From Ardenticatenales bacterium (GTDB lineage: Bacteria > Chloroflexota > Anaerolineae > Promineifilales > Promineifilaceae): DNA of 64,000 nucleotides. Within the stretch, counting starts at the first letter, position 1; every line of letters begins with the position of its first letter. Below, piece after piece: positions 26,459-36,500 of the stretch. The DNA is taken from assembly GCA_020634515.1 (NCBI GenBank), contig JACKBL010000001.1, forward strand, positions 372,001 to 436,000, given 5' to 3'. The notes beneath the pieces are model-generated. The model made no database searches. It saw only the letters and a program-made list of their open reading frames with translations, and had not been told where the DNA came from. Both the position numbers and the translations under genes were made by a program.

Positions 26459-29428
26459 TCAACGCCAGGTTAGACGCTGTGCAACTTCCATTTCCGCAGG
26501 AAGTGAGGCTTCTGCCTCACTGTGATAAGAGCCCATTACGGGCGCACGGACGACGCACCACCACCACCCGCAGACCCACATTGTCGTTACGGCTGACTGG
26601 ATGGTTGTCGTCACGGTACGCCGCGCGCGCGACGTCACGGTCGTTGGCCACGACCCGCCACGCAACACGCGCCGGGCAGTAGGGTCGTGAACGTCCTCGC
26701 GCCCATCATCAGGGACATAAGGATAAGCAAAATCAGGACGATCCAGCCGGTTTCCCCAAATGGTCGTCGTCCATTCGTATACGTTGCCGCTCAAGTCAGC
26801 AATCCCCTCTGGCGTCTGTCCGCGCGGGAAAACACCAACAGGCGTCGTGCGACGGATATGCGTCTCAAAAGTGTTGCAGCGGGCGCTGTCATACGCATCC
26901 CCAAACGCGTATTCACGCCTGGCCTGGCCCCGCGCCGCCGCTTCCCACTCCGCCTCCGTGGGTAGCCTCACCTCCCAGCCAAGCTGCGCTGACAGCCAGG
27001 CGCAGTAAGCCCGCGCCTCATACCAGGTCACGCCCACCACGGGCTGCGCCGGGTGATTGAAGCGGCTGTCTTCCCAGTACGCCGGTTGACGATACACTTT
27101 GCCTGGAGGGTACCATTCATCCACCCGCGCTTCCCACTCAGACCTTGAGGCATGTTTCAGCCATAAAAGCTGTTCGATTTGATCCGGCGTGAAGTTTGGC
27201 AGTCCCTGGATCGCCTCATCAGATATGTCCTGTATTGCGCGAACGAGATCCTGATACTGTGCCTTCTGGCCGGCATTACCGGATTCCCCCCGCAACCACA
27301 TCTTTGCCCCGGCTGTCACCCACCACCGCTCGTCTGCGTACCCGCCGGCCTCCATAAACAGGCGATATTCCGCGTTGGTCACCGGGAACACCCCCATCTC
27401 AAACGCCCCTACCGTCACGGGATGGGCCGGTCTTTCGTCCACGAACGCACTGGCGTCATCCCCAATGACGTAGACCCCGCCGGAAACAGCGGCCAGCGGC
27501 GGCAGCAGGCAGTCGCCGTAGGGGCCGGCGCGGCGCGCAAAACGGGGGTCGCCCGATTCGCCCAGCGCCTCCGCCGCGGCGATGCGCGCCCGCAAATCCG
27601 CCTGTGGGTCGCCAACCCGCGCCAGCAGGGCCGTCTGCAATTGCGCCACCAGGTCCGCGGGGGCCGCCGCTTCCGCGCTGGCCGCGCAGCGCGCCGCCAG
27701 GGGCAGGTTCACCGCCATCAGGTCGCGCACGAACTGCGCCGGAAGGGGCGTCATCCCCGCCGCCAGCACAAACGTCTCCTCCCAGCCCGTGGTTGGTGCC
27801 GGGGGCAGGGGGGTACTCACGTCGGCGGCGGCCAGCCAGTCGGCCAGCGCCGGCTGCATCTCGTCCGCCCGCCACGCCGTTTGCACCAGCGCCGGCTGCG
27901 GCTGCCGCGCCAACACCCGCGCCGCAAAATACTCCTGCTGTAGTTGGTGCAGGTAGGTTATCTCCAGACGGACCAGGTCCTTGTCCAACACGTTGAGTTG
28001 GATACCCGCGGCCACGATTTCATCAGCCAGCGGATGGTCCAGCAGCGCGCGCACCGTCTCTTCAGGCACGCGCACCTGGCCCGCCTCCCCGGCCGTGCGA
28101 CCATCCTGCATGGCAAAGGCCAGCTCTTCCAGTTTGGGGATGAGCGCCCCTTGCTGTGGCAGCGCGGCTGGCGTCGCCCACCGGTTTTGAATGACCTGCT
28201 GCCGGGCACTGTCGGTCAGCAAAACGCCTGGCTCGAACAACCGGTTCCCCGGCTTGTTCACCTCACGCAACAACGCCCGGCGCACGAAGCCGGTCAGCAG
28301 GGCCACGCGGCTGGTGAGCAGTTCGCCCGTGGCCAGCTTCTGGTCCACCAACAGGCGCAAGAAGAAGGGGGTGGCAAAGAGGGCCAACTGCTGGCTGTCC
28401 TGGCGCAGCGCCCCCCACACGTCTGCGCCCGCTTCCCCCAGGTAGAGAGTGAGGAACTGCTCCATTTGCGCGGGCGTCAGCGGCTCCACCTGCACCTGGC
28501 GCACGGGCGCCCTTTCGCTGTCCAGGGGGACGCTGTAATCCAGGCTGCGGCAGCTAAAGAGAATCGTGTTGCCGCGCGGCGCATTTTGCACGAACGCCTG
28601 CCATAAAGCCACCCGCTCCCCATAATCCTCACGGCTGCGGTGGGGGATTTCGTTCAGGCCGTCCAGCAGCAAGAGTAAACGCCCCGCCCGCAGCAGCGCG
28701 GCGAAGTCGGTCAGCCCTGGCTGCTGCTGCTGCCACTGCTGCGCCAGCCAGGCCGCCGGGTCTGGCGGCGGGTCCGCCAGGCGGGCGGCGCGGTAGCTGT
28801 TGAGGGGCACAAAGAAGGGAATCTGTTTCGCCTCACCCGCCAGGCCGTCCCAGGCAACCTCCAACTGCGAGCGGCGCAGCAGCGTCGTCTTGCCGCTGCC
28901 CGGCCCGCCGAGCAGCACTAACGCCCGCTCGTCCACTTCCGCCAACAGCCGCTTCAGACTGTTATATTTGCCGCGCTGGCTGTCGGTGATGAAGCGCAGT
29001 CCCTGCGCATCCGCGCCCTGGTCCACCAACAGCGTTAACTGCACGAAGCGGCTGTCCAGTTGATACCGGTCGCCGGAAAGTTCCTTTTTGATGGCCGCAA
29101 AATAGGGGGCAAAGGGGGCCGCCATCTCTGTCGGCTCCATGTTCTGGGCCGCGTCAATGCCGGCACACAGGCGGGCCACCACCGGCTCTTCCTGGACGCC
29201 GCCGCCCAGAGATTGCAGCACCCGCTGCAACTGCGTGCCAGGGACGGCGCGCACCAGCGCGTGGAAGAATTCGTAGGGATTTGCCTGCCAGTTCAGTTGG
29301 TGGCGACCGGGCCAATCGCCCAGCAGGGGGTCCAGGAGGGCAATGCGGCCATCCGGCAAGCGAAACTCCCGCCGCGGCGTCAACAACCAGACAATTTCTT
29401 CGTGCAGCTCAGGATCGAGATCGGGCAT
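26459..29428 (-). CDS. EAD-NACHT-FGE-fold protein, DGR target 1, frameshifted at 3' end
   Basis: The 989-residue frame has an N-terminal effector-associated-like domain (about 1-95). A NACHT ATPase follows (Walker A LLGGPGSGKTT near 172-182, Walker B LLLLLDGLNEIP), then a helical region. From about residue 650 comes a formylglycine-generating-enzyme/C-type-lectin fold (GGVYVIGDD, MGVFPVTNAEY, LPTEAEWEAAARG, DLSGNVYEW, RVLRGGSW). After GGSW a missing base shifts the frame. If it is restored, the protein ends like target 2 (GLRVVVVRR...NGLLSQ) at 26517. By analogy it is a diversified sensor whose EAD recruits an effector such as the nearby trypsin protein. Confidence 0.88.
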   Translation of the reverse strand: MPDLDPELHEEIVWLLTPRREFRLPDGRIALLDPLLGDWPGRHQLNWQANPYEFFHALVRAVPGTQLQRVLQSLGGGVQEEPVVARLCAGIDAAQNMEPTEMAAPFAPYFAAIKKELSGDRYQLDSRFVQLTLLVDQGADAQGLRFITDSQRGKYNSLKRLLAEVDERALVLLGGPGSGKTTLLRRSQLEVAWDGLAGEAKQIPFFVPLNSYRAARLADPPPDPAAWLAQQWQQQQPGLTDFAALLRAGRLLLLLDGLNEIPHRSREDYGERVALWQAFVQNAPRGNTILFSCRSLDYSVPLDSERAPVRQVQVEPLTPAQMEQFLTLYLGEAGADVWGALRQDSQQLALFATPFFLRLLVDQKLATGELLTSRVALLTGFVRRALLREVNKPGNRLFEPGVLLTDSARQQVIQNRWATPAALPQQGALIPKLEELAFAMQDGRTAGEAGQVRVPEETVRALLDHPLADEIVAAGIQLNVLDKDLVRLEITYLHQLQQEYFAARVLARQPQPALVQTAWRADEMQPALADWLAAADVSTPLPPAPTTGWEETFVLAAGMTPLPAQFVRDLMAVNLPLAARCAASAEAAAPADLVAQLQTALLARVGDPQADLRARIAAAEALGESGDPRFARRAGPYGDCLLPPLAAVSGGVYVIGDDASAFVDERPAHPVTVGAFEMGVFPVTNAEYRLFMEAGGYADERWWVTAGAKMWLRGESGNAGQKAQYQDLVRAIQDISDEAIQGLPNFTPDQIEQLLWLKHASRSEWEARVDEWYPPGKVYRQPAYWEDSRFNHPAQPVVGVTWYEARAYCAWLSAQLGWEVRLPTEAEWEAAARGQARREYAFGDAYDSARCNTFETHIRRTTPVGVFPRGQTPEGIADLSGNVYEWTTTIWGNRLDRPDFAYPYVPDDGREDVHDPTARRVLRGGSWPTTVTSRARRTVTTTIQSAVTTMWVCGWWWCVVRAPVMGSYHSEAEASLPAEMEVAQRLTWR
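26503..26520 (-). promoter_or_regulatory. DGR-type hairpin downstream of variable repeat 1
   Basis: On the minus strand GTGAGGC-AGAA-GCCTCAC forms a perfect 7-bp stem with a four-base loop, directly at the restored stop codon of the variable protein. A short GC-rich hairpin just after the variable repeat is required for efficient retrohoming in the Bordetella phage DGR; that role is inferred here. Confidence 0.6.
26517..26665 (-). repeat. DGR variable repeat 1 (VR1)
   Basis: The last 150 bases of the gene match the end of the second NACHT gene (33450-33599), except at thirteen codons. At each of these, only positions 1 and 2 differ and position 3 is C or T. The invariant tail from GTG GGT CTG CGG is free of differences, as expected at the end where homing starts. 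One base is missing at the first variable codon (about 26648). Confidence 0.85.
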
Positions 29429-29490
29429 GGGTTTCTCTCATGGTATCGCGCGGGCAAGCTGGCCGGGTTGGACCGCTGGTCGCTCATGCA

Positions 29491-29580
29491 GAATTCACTG
29501 AAAAAACCGGGTTTTTCGATTGTCCGGCGGAAATTACCAGAGTGGTTCATGTGTAAAAACCCGGTTTTGGGCCTTTTTTC
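29491..29580. repeat. Intergenic repeat family C, copy 1
   Basis: An AAAAACCGGGTTTTT palindrome and an AAAAACCCGGTTTT half flank CGGAAATTACCAGAGTGGTT. The copy at 62660-62748 is nearly identical, 33 kb away. Function is unknown. Confidence 0.78.
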
Positions 29581-29590
29581 AGTAGAGTCA

Positions 29591-29660
29591 ATTTTATCTG
29601 GTGAAAATGGCCGTTGAGCGCGTGAAATTGGTCCAATCTCCAGAGAGCGTTAGTAGTTAC
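29591..29660. repeat. Intergenic repeat family B, copy 2 (left arm decayed)
   Basis: It keeps GGCCGTTGAGCGCGTGAAATTGG, TCCAATCTCCAGAGAGCGTTAG and TAGTTAC of the family; the left TTGGACCAATTT arm has decayed. Confidence 0.65.
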
Positions 29661-29693
29661 GAAGATTTTTGTATTCTGGGGAATCGGCGGCGC

Positions 29694-30776
29694 TCATTGG
29701 CGACGCAGGCGTTGGTAAATATCCGGGGCGTGGGCCTGCAGGTCATCCAGGATGGCGATCATGCTGCTGCCCCCGTTGCGCAGATACGCCTGATCGCCGT
29801 CCGGTTTTGGCGCATAGCCGCCGCGATGAAGACCGATGACGACGAATTCATTGTTGCAGACGGGCGCACCGGAAGAACCGGGTTCCGTGCTGGTCAGGTA
29901 TTGAATCGCGCGCGCATCCGCGAAAACGACGAAGTTGTTTTGCATAGAAATTTTCTTGTAATGGCCGCCGGGGTGCTGGATGATGTTCACCCGCTCCTCT
30001 TTGAGGGCGCGCAGGCGCGCCAGGGTGAGCGGCGTGACACCGGCAGGGACGTCCACCACTTCGACCACGGTCACATCCAGGCCGGGATGGGTGTAGAAAA
30101 GGCCGCCTGGACGGGCGCGGGCCACCTGGATAGGCGTTGGCTGACGTTGTCTGTCCAACTGATAGTTGAACTGGAAGGCGCTCAGCAGCGCCGCCGCCTG
30201 GCTGGCGATGACGTGGTGATTGGTCATGATCAGGTTGGGGCCGGCCAGAAAACCGGAGCCGAGGCTGGCCGTGGTATCAATGCGCACCACGGCCTGGGAA
30301 GCGTCCAGGGCCAGTTCCAACAGGCACACATCGCGCAGGGTGTTTTCGCCGATGATAAGCTCCTGCACGAAAGGGGGCGTTTCCTGGCCGCGCCACTCCG
30401 GCTGCGGCAGGCCGCGGGTGGAGATGGGGTTGGTCTTCAGCGGATAACGGGCAAAAAGGGCGCGCAAGAAATCGGCATCCGGGCCGTCGCCAACGTAGGT
30501 GAGCAGGTGATTGAGCAGCAGCCCCAAGACCTCCTGCCCCGGCTCGTCCTGTCCAAACTGGGTCAAAATGGTGAGTAGATGGCTGGCGAACTGGCGCGGC
30601 GGCCCCTCCAGGCTGATTTGCCCCTGGATGTCCTGTTTGCGCGGCGAACCGGCGAGCATGTCGTCCAGGAAAGCGTCCCGGCGCGCCTCGGTGCGGAATT
30701 CGGGGCGGGCGATAAACAGGCGGATGAGGCGGTCGCGGTCCGCCGGCAGGAGGTGCAGGTGGGTATCGTTGTTCAT
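29694..30776 (-). CDS. EAD-trypsin-like serine protease
   Basis: The start at 30776 follows GGAGGAG. The 360-residue protein has an N-terminal helical domain (about 1-110) resembling effector-associated domains, with LFIARPEFRTEARRDAFLDD and the GPPRQFASHLLTIL segment. A trypsin-fold protease follows with a complete triad: His188 in TNHHVI, Asp234 in GLDVTVVEV and Ser302 in EPGSSGAPV. No signal peptide is seen, so it acts in the cytosol. In published EAD systems such proteases are recruited by NACHT partners through matching EADs. It is encoded between the two NACHT genes on the same strand. Confidence 0.88.
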   Translation of the reverse strand: MNNDTHLHLLPADRDRLIRLFIARPEFRTEARRDAFLDDMLAGSPRKQDIQGQISLEGPPRQFASHLLTILTQFGQDEPGQEVLGLLLNHLLTYVGDGPDADFLRALFARYPLKTNPISTRGLPQPEWRGQETPPFVQELIIGENTLRDVCLLELALDASQAVVRIDTTASLGSGFLAGPNLIMTNHHVIASQAAALLSAFQFNYQLDRQRQPTPIQVARARPGGLFYTHPGLDVTVVEVVDVPAGVTPLTLARLRALKEERVNIIQHPGGHYKKISMQNNFVVFADARAIQYLTSTEPGSSGAPVCNNEFVVIGLHRGGYAPKPDGDQAYLRNGGSSMIAILDDLQAHAPDIYQRLRRQ

Positions 30777-30793
30777 ATCGTTTCTCCTCCGAG

Positions 30794-30852
30794 AGATTGG
30801 ACCAATTTCGTAGACATTAACAGGATTTAACCAGAGCAAATTGGTCCAATCT
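30794..30852. repeat. Intergenic repeat family B, copy 3
   Basis: Arms AGATTGGACCAATTT (30794-30808) and AAATTGGTCCAATCT (30838-30852) are a perfect 15-bp inverted repeat just upstream of the EAD-trypsin gene. The centre differs from other copies. Confidence 0.78.
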
Positions 30853-31075
30853 GGACAGATGACCTGTATAGTCACTCTCCGAGAATAATGGGCCGTTGCG
30901 TGTTGACGGCTGGCGGGTTGGCAACCCGCCCTACGTGGGCGCGGCCGCGCCGCAGGCGCCGCCTGCTCCGCTACCGCTCGCAGGCCGGACAGTGGTCAGT
31001 GGTCATGAGATGGGGTGGGGTAAGGGCCCTGCGCCTTAATATGGCAACATATCAGGTTTCACTGCCCTCCCCCCC

Positions 31076-31109
31076 GAACCGGACTTACAAGTTTCCAAGT
31101 GTCCGGCTC
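31076..31109 (-). ncRNA. Group II intron domain V, copy 2
   Basis: The 34 bases are identical to the copy at 24141-24174, with the AGC triad and GAAA tetraloop intact although the protein frame is broken. Confidence 0.88.
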
Positions 31110-31173
31110 TCCAGGATTCCTTAGCTTTTTGGCGGGACGGAGTCTCCCCGCATGCAAGGCGACATGGCATTGT

Positions 31174-32916
31174 TTACATAGCACCATTGTCTTCCGTTTC
31201 CGGGCTATCATCCGCTTTTTCCCACTCTGTTTTCCCTTTCAGGTCTTTCAACTTCCGTACGTGATGTACTTCCATTTTTCCTTCTTGCGTTCCACACCAT
31301 TCGCATTGTTTTGCACGTAGGCGTTGCCCCAGTTCACTGCGGCCTCGGTACTGCCAAGTGTTGGGTTGTGTGTCCATTGGTCCATACGTGATTTTCTCCC
31401 GTTGGAGTTGCCTTGGTTGAACTGACCAACTCATACACCTTGCGTGTACCATCCGCTCTTTCTAGTTCCACCGCATACTTGTTTTTTCCTTTGCGCAAGC
31501 TTTTTGCCACTGGTTGTATCCGTTGCCTTCTTTTCCTGGCAATCGTATGCAGAAAGCTCATGGTGGTCATGCGCAGCAGGTTGTGCCCCTACTTGGGTTA
31601 GATTGGTTGCCAATGCGTAATAGTTTGTAAAGCCGCGTATCTCTGCGTTGTAGATTTGCAGGATTTCCAGCTCGCTCAGGTTTTGTAGCTCTAGCCGTCC
31701 CCGTCCGCGCCAGTTTTGTGGCATTCCATATCGTTTGGCAAACGCTTCACACTTGTCCCGTGGCATGAGTAGCACTAACTTGTATGTTGTTGTTCGCCTT
31801 GTGACTTGTTTGCCCTGCATCTGGTATCTGACTTTCTTCTGTCCTCGCCATCGTTTAATATCATATCCCAGAAACCTGACGCGCTTCTTGGCGTTGGTAA
31901 TACGTGTTTTTTCCTCCGATAACGTCAACTGCAATTCTGTCGCCAGATACTCTTTTAACCAAGCCTTGATTTTCTTGCCTCGGCCTTGCTGCCGATGATT
32001 CCTATCTGGATGTCATCTGCGTATCTGACGTAATACAGTCGGCGGAAGTCAGGGTCGAAATTGTCACTGGCCGGCATTTGCAGTTGTTGCCGTGTCAGCG
32101 TTTTGTACCTTTGCCAATCGCCACTCCGCTGGGCTTCTTTCTTGGCTCTGACCTTCTGGCTTTCGATGCGTTCGTATGCTTTGGGTCGTTGCCGTCGTTT
32201 GCCCTTGTGGAAGGCTTTCATCTTGGCCGCCATTGCCTGGTCCAGTTCATGGAGATAGATGTTGGACAGAATGGGACTGAGATTTCCCCTTGTGGCACAC
32301 CAGAGTAGGTTTCGTTGTATTGCCAGTTTTCCACATATCCTGCTTTCAGGAATTGGGCAATCAGATGGAGAAATCGTTTGTCGGTGATGCGTTTGGCTAA
32401 TATGCGTATCATGGTTCCATGGTGCATGTTGTCAAAGAATCCCCTTACGTCGCCCTCTATCCACCACCTGACCCCATCCATTTTCTTGACCTGTTCCAAT
32501 GCTGTGTGACAGCTTCTTCCTGGCCTGTATCCATGTGATGTTTCCGTGAAGAGGGGTTCATATATGGCTTCCAAGATGAGTTTGACGACGGTTTGCAGAT
32601 GCTTATCTTCCGCACTGGGTATCCCTATGGCGCGTCGTCCTTTGCTTTTCGGGATGTAGCGGCGACGGACGGGTTGGGGTTTGTACCGGGACGTTTTCAG
32701 CGATGCTATCATCCTCGTTATCCGTTCCATTCCCGTGCCATCAATCGTTTTCCCATCTACGCCTTTTGTCATGTTGCCCGGACGAGACGCTATCTGCTCA
32801 TACGCCATTAGCCATAGCTCTGGGTTGTAGAGCTTCTGGAACAGCTTGTCAAACTTTACTTCTGGCTTTTGCGCCATTTTGCTAAGTATTGCCAGCAATA
32901 TGTTTGGGTCTTGCAC
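31174..32916 (-). pseudogene. Group II intron-encoded protein, frameshifted (copy 2)
   Basis: Four frames (32916-32218, 32233-31955, 31934-31431, 31452-31174) together give the same RT-maturase-HNH protein as copy 1. One break is at a C run (GATTTCCCC near 32280, one base shorter than copy 1). Another is at GATTTTCTTGCC near 31970, where copy 1 has one base more. Its maturase frame is intact where copy 1 is broken, so a complete protein of roughly 600 residues can be reconstructed from the two copies. Confidence 0.8.
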
Positions 32917-33435
32917 TTTGTGCTCCTCTCATATCCTCGCAATTGGTTTCCCTGTCGGCCTTCGCCCTGTACGCGGCTTTCCCGCGCTCCGTAGGCAGGT
33001 CGTTCTCCCTGCCGACTACTACGCCGACTCCGTTGCCCGTCTGATTTTCAGGCTCTGCTGCCATAGCCAGTTCCCTGGCGCTCACACTAGGGCAATCCCC
33101 GTTTAGTCTCTTATCCAGATGCTCTCGATTTAGGTGGCCCTTTCAGGTCGTTAGCCCAGATACTTGGGTTGCGTCTCCTGGGCGGATATAAGCACGCTCG
33201 TCCCCTTCGCACCTATCCAGGAGAGAGTAGGTAGCTCCAGCTTGCCTACCCGTTGGTGGGTTATGCCGCTTAACCTTAGGCTTCAGGCAATCCAGCTTTC
33301 ACCTTGTCGAGATTGCACTTGAGGGAACCCATCTGTTACTGACGAACATCTGTCTCCCTTTTTTACGTCATGCTGTTGTCCCCTTTGTCTTTCAACGCCA
33401 GGTTAGACGCTGTGCAACTTCCATTTCCGCAGGAA

Positions 33436-33453
33436 GTGAGGTTTCTGCCTCAC
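33436..33453 (-). promoter_or_regulatory. DGR-type hairpin downstream of variable repeat 2
   Basis: On the minus strand GTGAGG-CAGAAA-CCTCAC forms a 6-bp stem at the stop codon of the gene. It differs from copy 1 by one base, which shortens the stem by a pair. Confidence 0.58.
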
Positions 33454-33599
33454 TGTGATAAGAGCCCATTACGGGCGCACGGACGACGCACCACCACCAC
33501 CCGCAGACCCACATCGCTGTAACGGGCGACTGGATGGTCGTTGTTACGGGCCGCCGCGCGCGCGCTGACACGGGCGTCGTACCACGACCCGCCACGCAA
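33450..33599 (-). repeat. DGR variable repeat 2 (VR2)
   Basis: This is the 3' end of the TIR-NACHT gene, aligned with VR1 from TTGCGTGGCGGGTCGTGG to the stop. Variable codons are TAC, GAC, GCC, GTC, AGC, GCC, AAC, AAC, GAC, GCC, TAC, AGC and GAT. All can be derived from AAC or AAT by changes at the first two bases. The frame is intact here. Confidence 0.85.
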
Positions 33600-36500
33600 G
33601 GTACGGGGCGCACCGCTCACATCCACTGCCGCATCCACCGGGTCTTTATATTTATTGCGACACCACTCCCACACATTGCCGCTCAAATCATACAGGCCCA
33701 GGGTCGGATTCGTCCCATCCGGGTACAGTCCCACCGCCGACGTTTGCTCCAAACGCGCTCCTTCCCAAGTATTTGCTTTGGCCGGGTCAAAGGTGTTGCC
33801 CCAGGGATAAAAACGCCCATCCGGATAGCGGGCCGCCACTTCCCACTCATACTCATGCGGCAGGTCTATTTCTTCCCCCAGGTGATGGCTCAGCCAGCGG
33901 CAAAAAGCAATGGCCTGGTACCAACTGACGCTTTCGCGGGGGTGGTTGTCAAAGGGGAACGTCTGCTCACTCAACTCACGAAGTGGGTAAACGGTGCCGT
34001 AAGCCTCTTCCGCGGCGGGCATCCCTGCCCACCAACGCGCGTCGTTAAAATCAGCCGCCGCCACAAAGCATTGAAACTGGGCGTAGGTGACAGGGTAGCG
34101 GGCCAGCCGATACGGGTGCTCAATGCGCACCTTTTTCCTGGCTTCGCCTCCATAGGCATCCTTGTCCCCGCCAATAGTATACGTTCCAGTCGGCACTTCC
34201 CCTCCCCAGACGATATGCGGCAGCTTCAGCCCATTGCGCACTACGATCCCTACGCCGGGCCGGTTGTCCAGGGGCGCGCCATCGCGCAGGGTGATGCGCC
34301 CCAGGGCGCGCCCGACGGCGGCGCGGGCGCGGGCGTCCGGGTCGCGCTGCGCATCGGCCAGGCGCGGCAGCCAGCGATCGCGCAGACGCCGCTTTGTTTC
34401 CTCCGGCGTGTGCGCGCCGCTCTCCACCACGCAGCGCGCGGCCACCTCCGGATTGGCCTCCGCCACCCACTCCAGGACGCGCGTGCAGTCATCGCTGTAG
34501 AGGCCGGCCAGCAAGATAGTCGCTTCCTCCCAGTTGGTCGGCTGCCACCACTCCCGCGGCGGCCAGATGTCCACGGCGCGCAGCGACTGCGCGCCGGCGA
34601 CAGGCGGCGACGCCGGCGCTGCCGCCCCCCAGATGCGCTCGCGCATCCCCCGCGCCGCGAAATACTCCTGCAGCAGTTGGTGCGCAAAACGCACGTCCGC
34701 GCCAATAAGCAGCAGATTGGCGCTGGCCGCCTGGTAGCGATGCTGTTCCGTGAGGTAGGCGGTGGCTTCCGCCAGCGGCAGGGCGGTCAAAGCCGCCGCG
34801 GCCCCCTTCTGCCCCGTGCGCTGCGTTTGCAGGGCAAAGGCGAGTCCCGTGAGGGCCGCCAGCAGCGCTGTTCCTTCTAGTAAGAAGATCACAGCGCCGC
34901 TGTTTTTATCCCGCGCCAGCAGCCGCTCGCGCACCAGCAGCGTCTGCACAAACTGGTCAAAGAGCTGGCCGCGGTTATCCGGCAAGCGGCGGTACGCCTG
35001 GTACACGTCCAGCAGCATGAAGAGCATGTATGGGTTGGTGGCCAGCAGCAGCAGGCTGGCGGGATGGGCGCGCTGCTGTAGCCAGTCTTCCCAATATTTG
35101 CTCTCGTACCCTTCTAACGATCCGTATCCCCAGGTAACACCGGGCGGTAACTGCGCCGCCAGCCAGAAGGCAGCGAACCGTTCCGCTTCATCAGGCAGCG
35201 TGTGCCGCACGTCCTGCGTAAAGCGCGTGTAGGTTTCATGCGCCGCCGCACCGGCCAACTGCCAGAACAGGTCGGCGCTGGCCGTGGGGCCATAGTCCGG
35301 CAGGGCGTCCAGGTAGTTGCCCACAAATTCGCGCACCCGCACCGCGTCCAGCGGGGCCACCGTCACCCGGTCCAACCCCAGGTCGCGGTCGGGCGGATAA
35401 TCCTGCTCCCGGCAGCTCACCCAGGCCAGCAGATGGGCATGCCCGGCCAGGAAGTCGCGCACCTGCCTGTATTTGCCTGCCTGCTGATCGGAGGGGATCT
35501 CGTTCAGGCCGTCCAGCAGCAGGGCGACGCGGCCCTGCACCAACAAGGTTCCCAGGTGGTCGCCCAGTTCCACGGCGCCGCGGCGCAGGAAATCGGAGAA
35601 CGGCTCCGCCCCTTCCGTCCACAGCCCCAGCCGCACCATCAGGGGCACGGGCGCGGCGCGGTCTAGCCAGGCGGCCTCAATCAGGTCCGCCGCCAGCCGG
35701 TACAGCGTCGTCGTCTTCCCCGAACCCGGGTCGCCCAGCAGCACGGCGCGGCGAATGGTTTGCAACTGGGCCACCGCATCGGTGAAGGTGAATCGCCGCA
35801 CAATCTGTTCCGAGTCCTCCCGCCACGGGGCATGGACGAACTCCGTGCGGGCGACGACGGGCTGCAACCGCACGCGGCCGCTGGCGTGGCGCCGGATCTC
35901 CGCTTCCCCGCTGAGGCGCGTGTATTGGGCCACGTGCTGTAGCTCCGCCAGCTTCAGCCGGTCCATGTAGAGCAGTTCCGCCAGGCGTGGGCGCAGGGCA
36001 TCGTTTTGACCGGCCCAGGCGCGCGACGAGGCCGGCGGCTGCGGCGGCAATCGTCGCAGGAGGGTTGCCAGACCCGCGTCATCCGCCGTGAGCGCATCCA
36101 GCGCCGCTTCGCGCACGTAGGTGGGGACGGCGGCATCCGGCTGCAGGCGCATGGGGATGATGGGCTTCTGGCGGTCAGCCGCGCCCAGGTACTCAATGCG
36201 CTGCCAGCGGTCTGCGGCGCTGTCCGCGCCAATGAGCAGGAGGACGGCATAGGCGCTGCCCAGGCCGGCGGCAGTCGCCGCCAACCAGTCACCCCCGCCG
36301 CGATGAGTTAGCGGCGGCAGGTGGCAGGCGTAGCCGTAAGCGGCCAGTTCCGTCCGCAGACGGGCGGCCAGGGGCGCATCGCTCTGCGCAAAGCTGAGAA
36401 AGAGGGCCGGCGCGGACGTGGGGGAAACGGGCGTTGGCCGGCGTGGGGGGAGGGAAGGGGGTGTTTCCGCCTGCGCGGCGACCCCGGCGCGGCAGTGTTG

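Larger units (their letters stand above)
31020..33318 (-). mobile_element. Group II intron, copy 2
   Basis: It has the same layout as copy 1, with domain V at 31109-31076 and a candidate 5' end GTGCAATCTCG at 33318. It lies about 130 bases downstream of the second NACHT gene, with identical flanking sequence on both sides (through the variable repeat on one side, about 80 bases on the other). The pair therefore looks like one duplicated block rather than two independent insertions. Confidence 0.75.
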
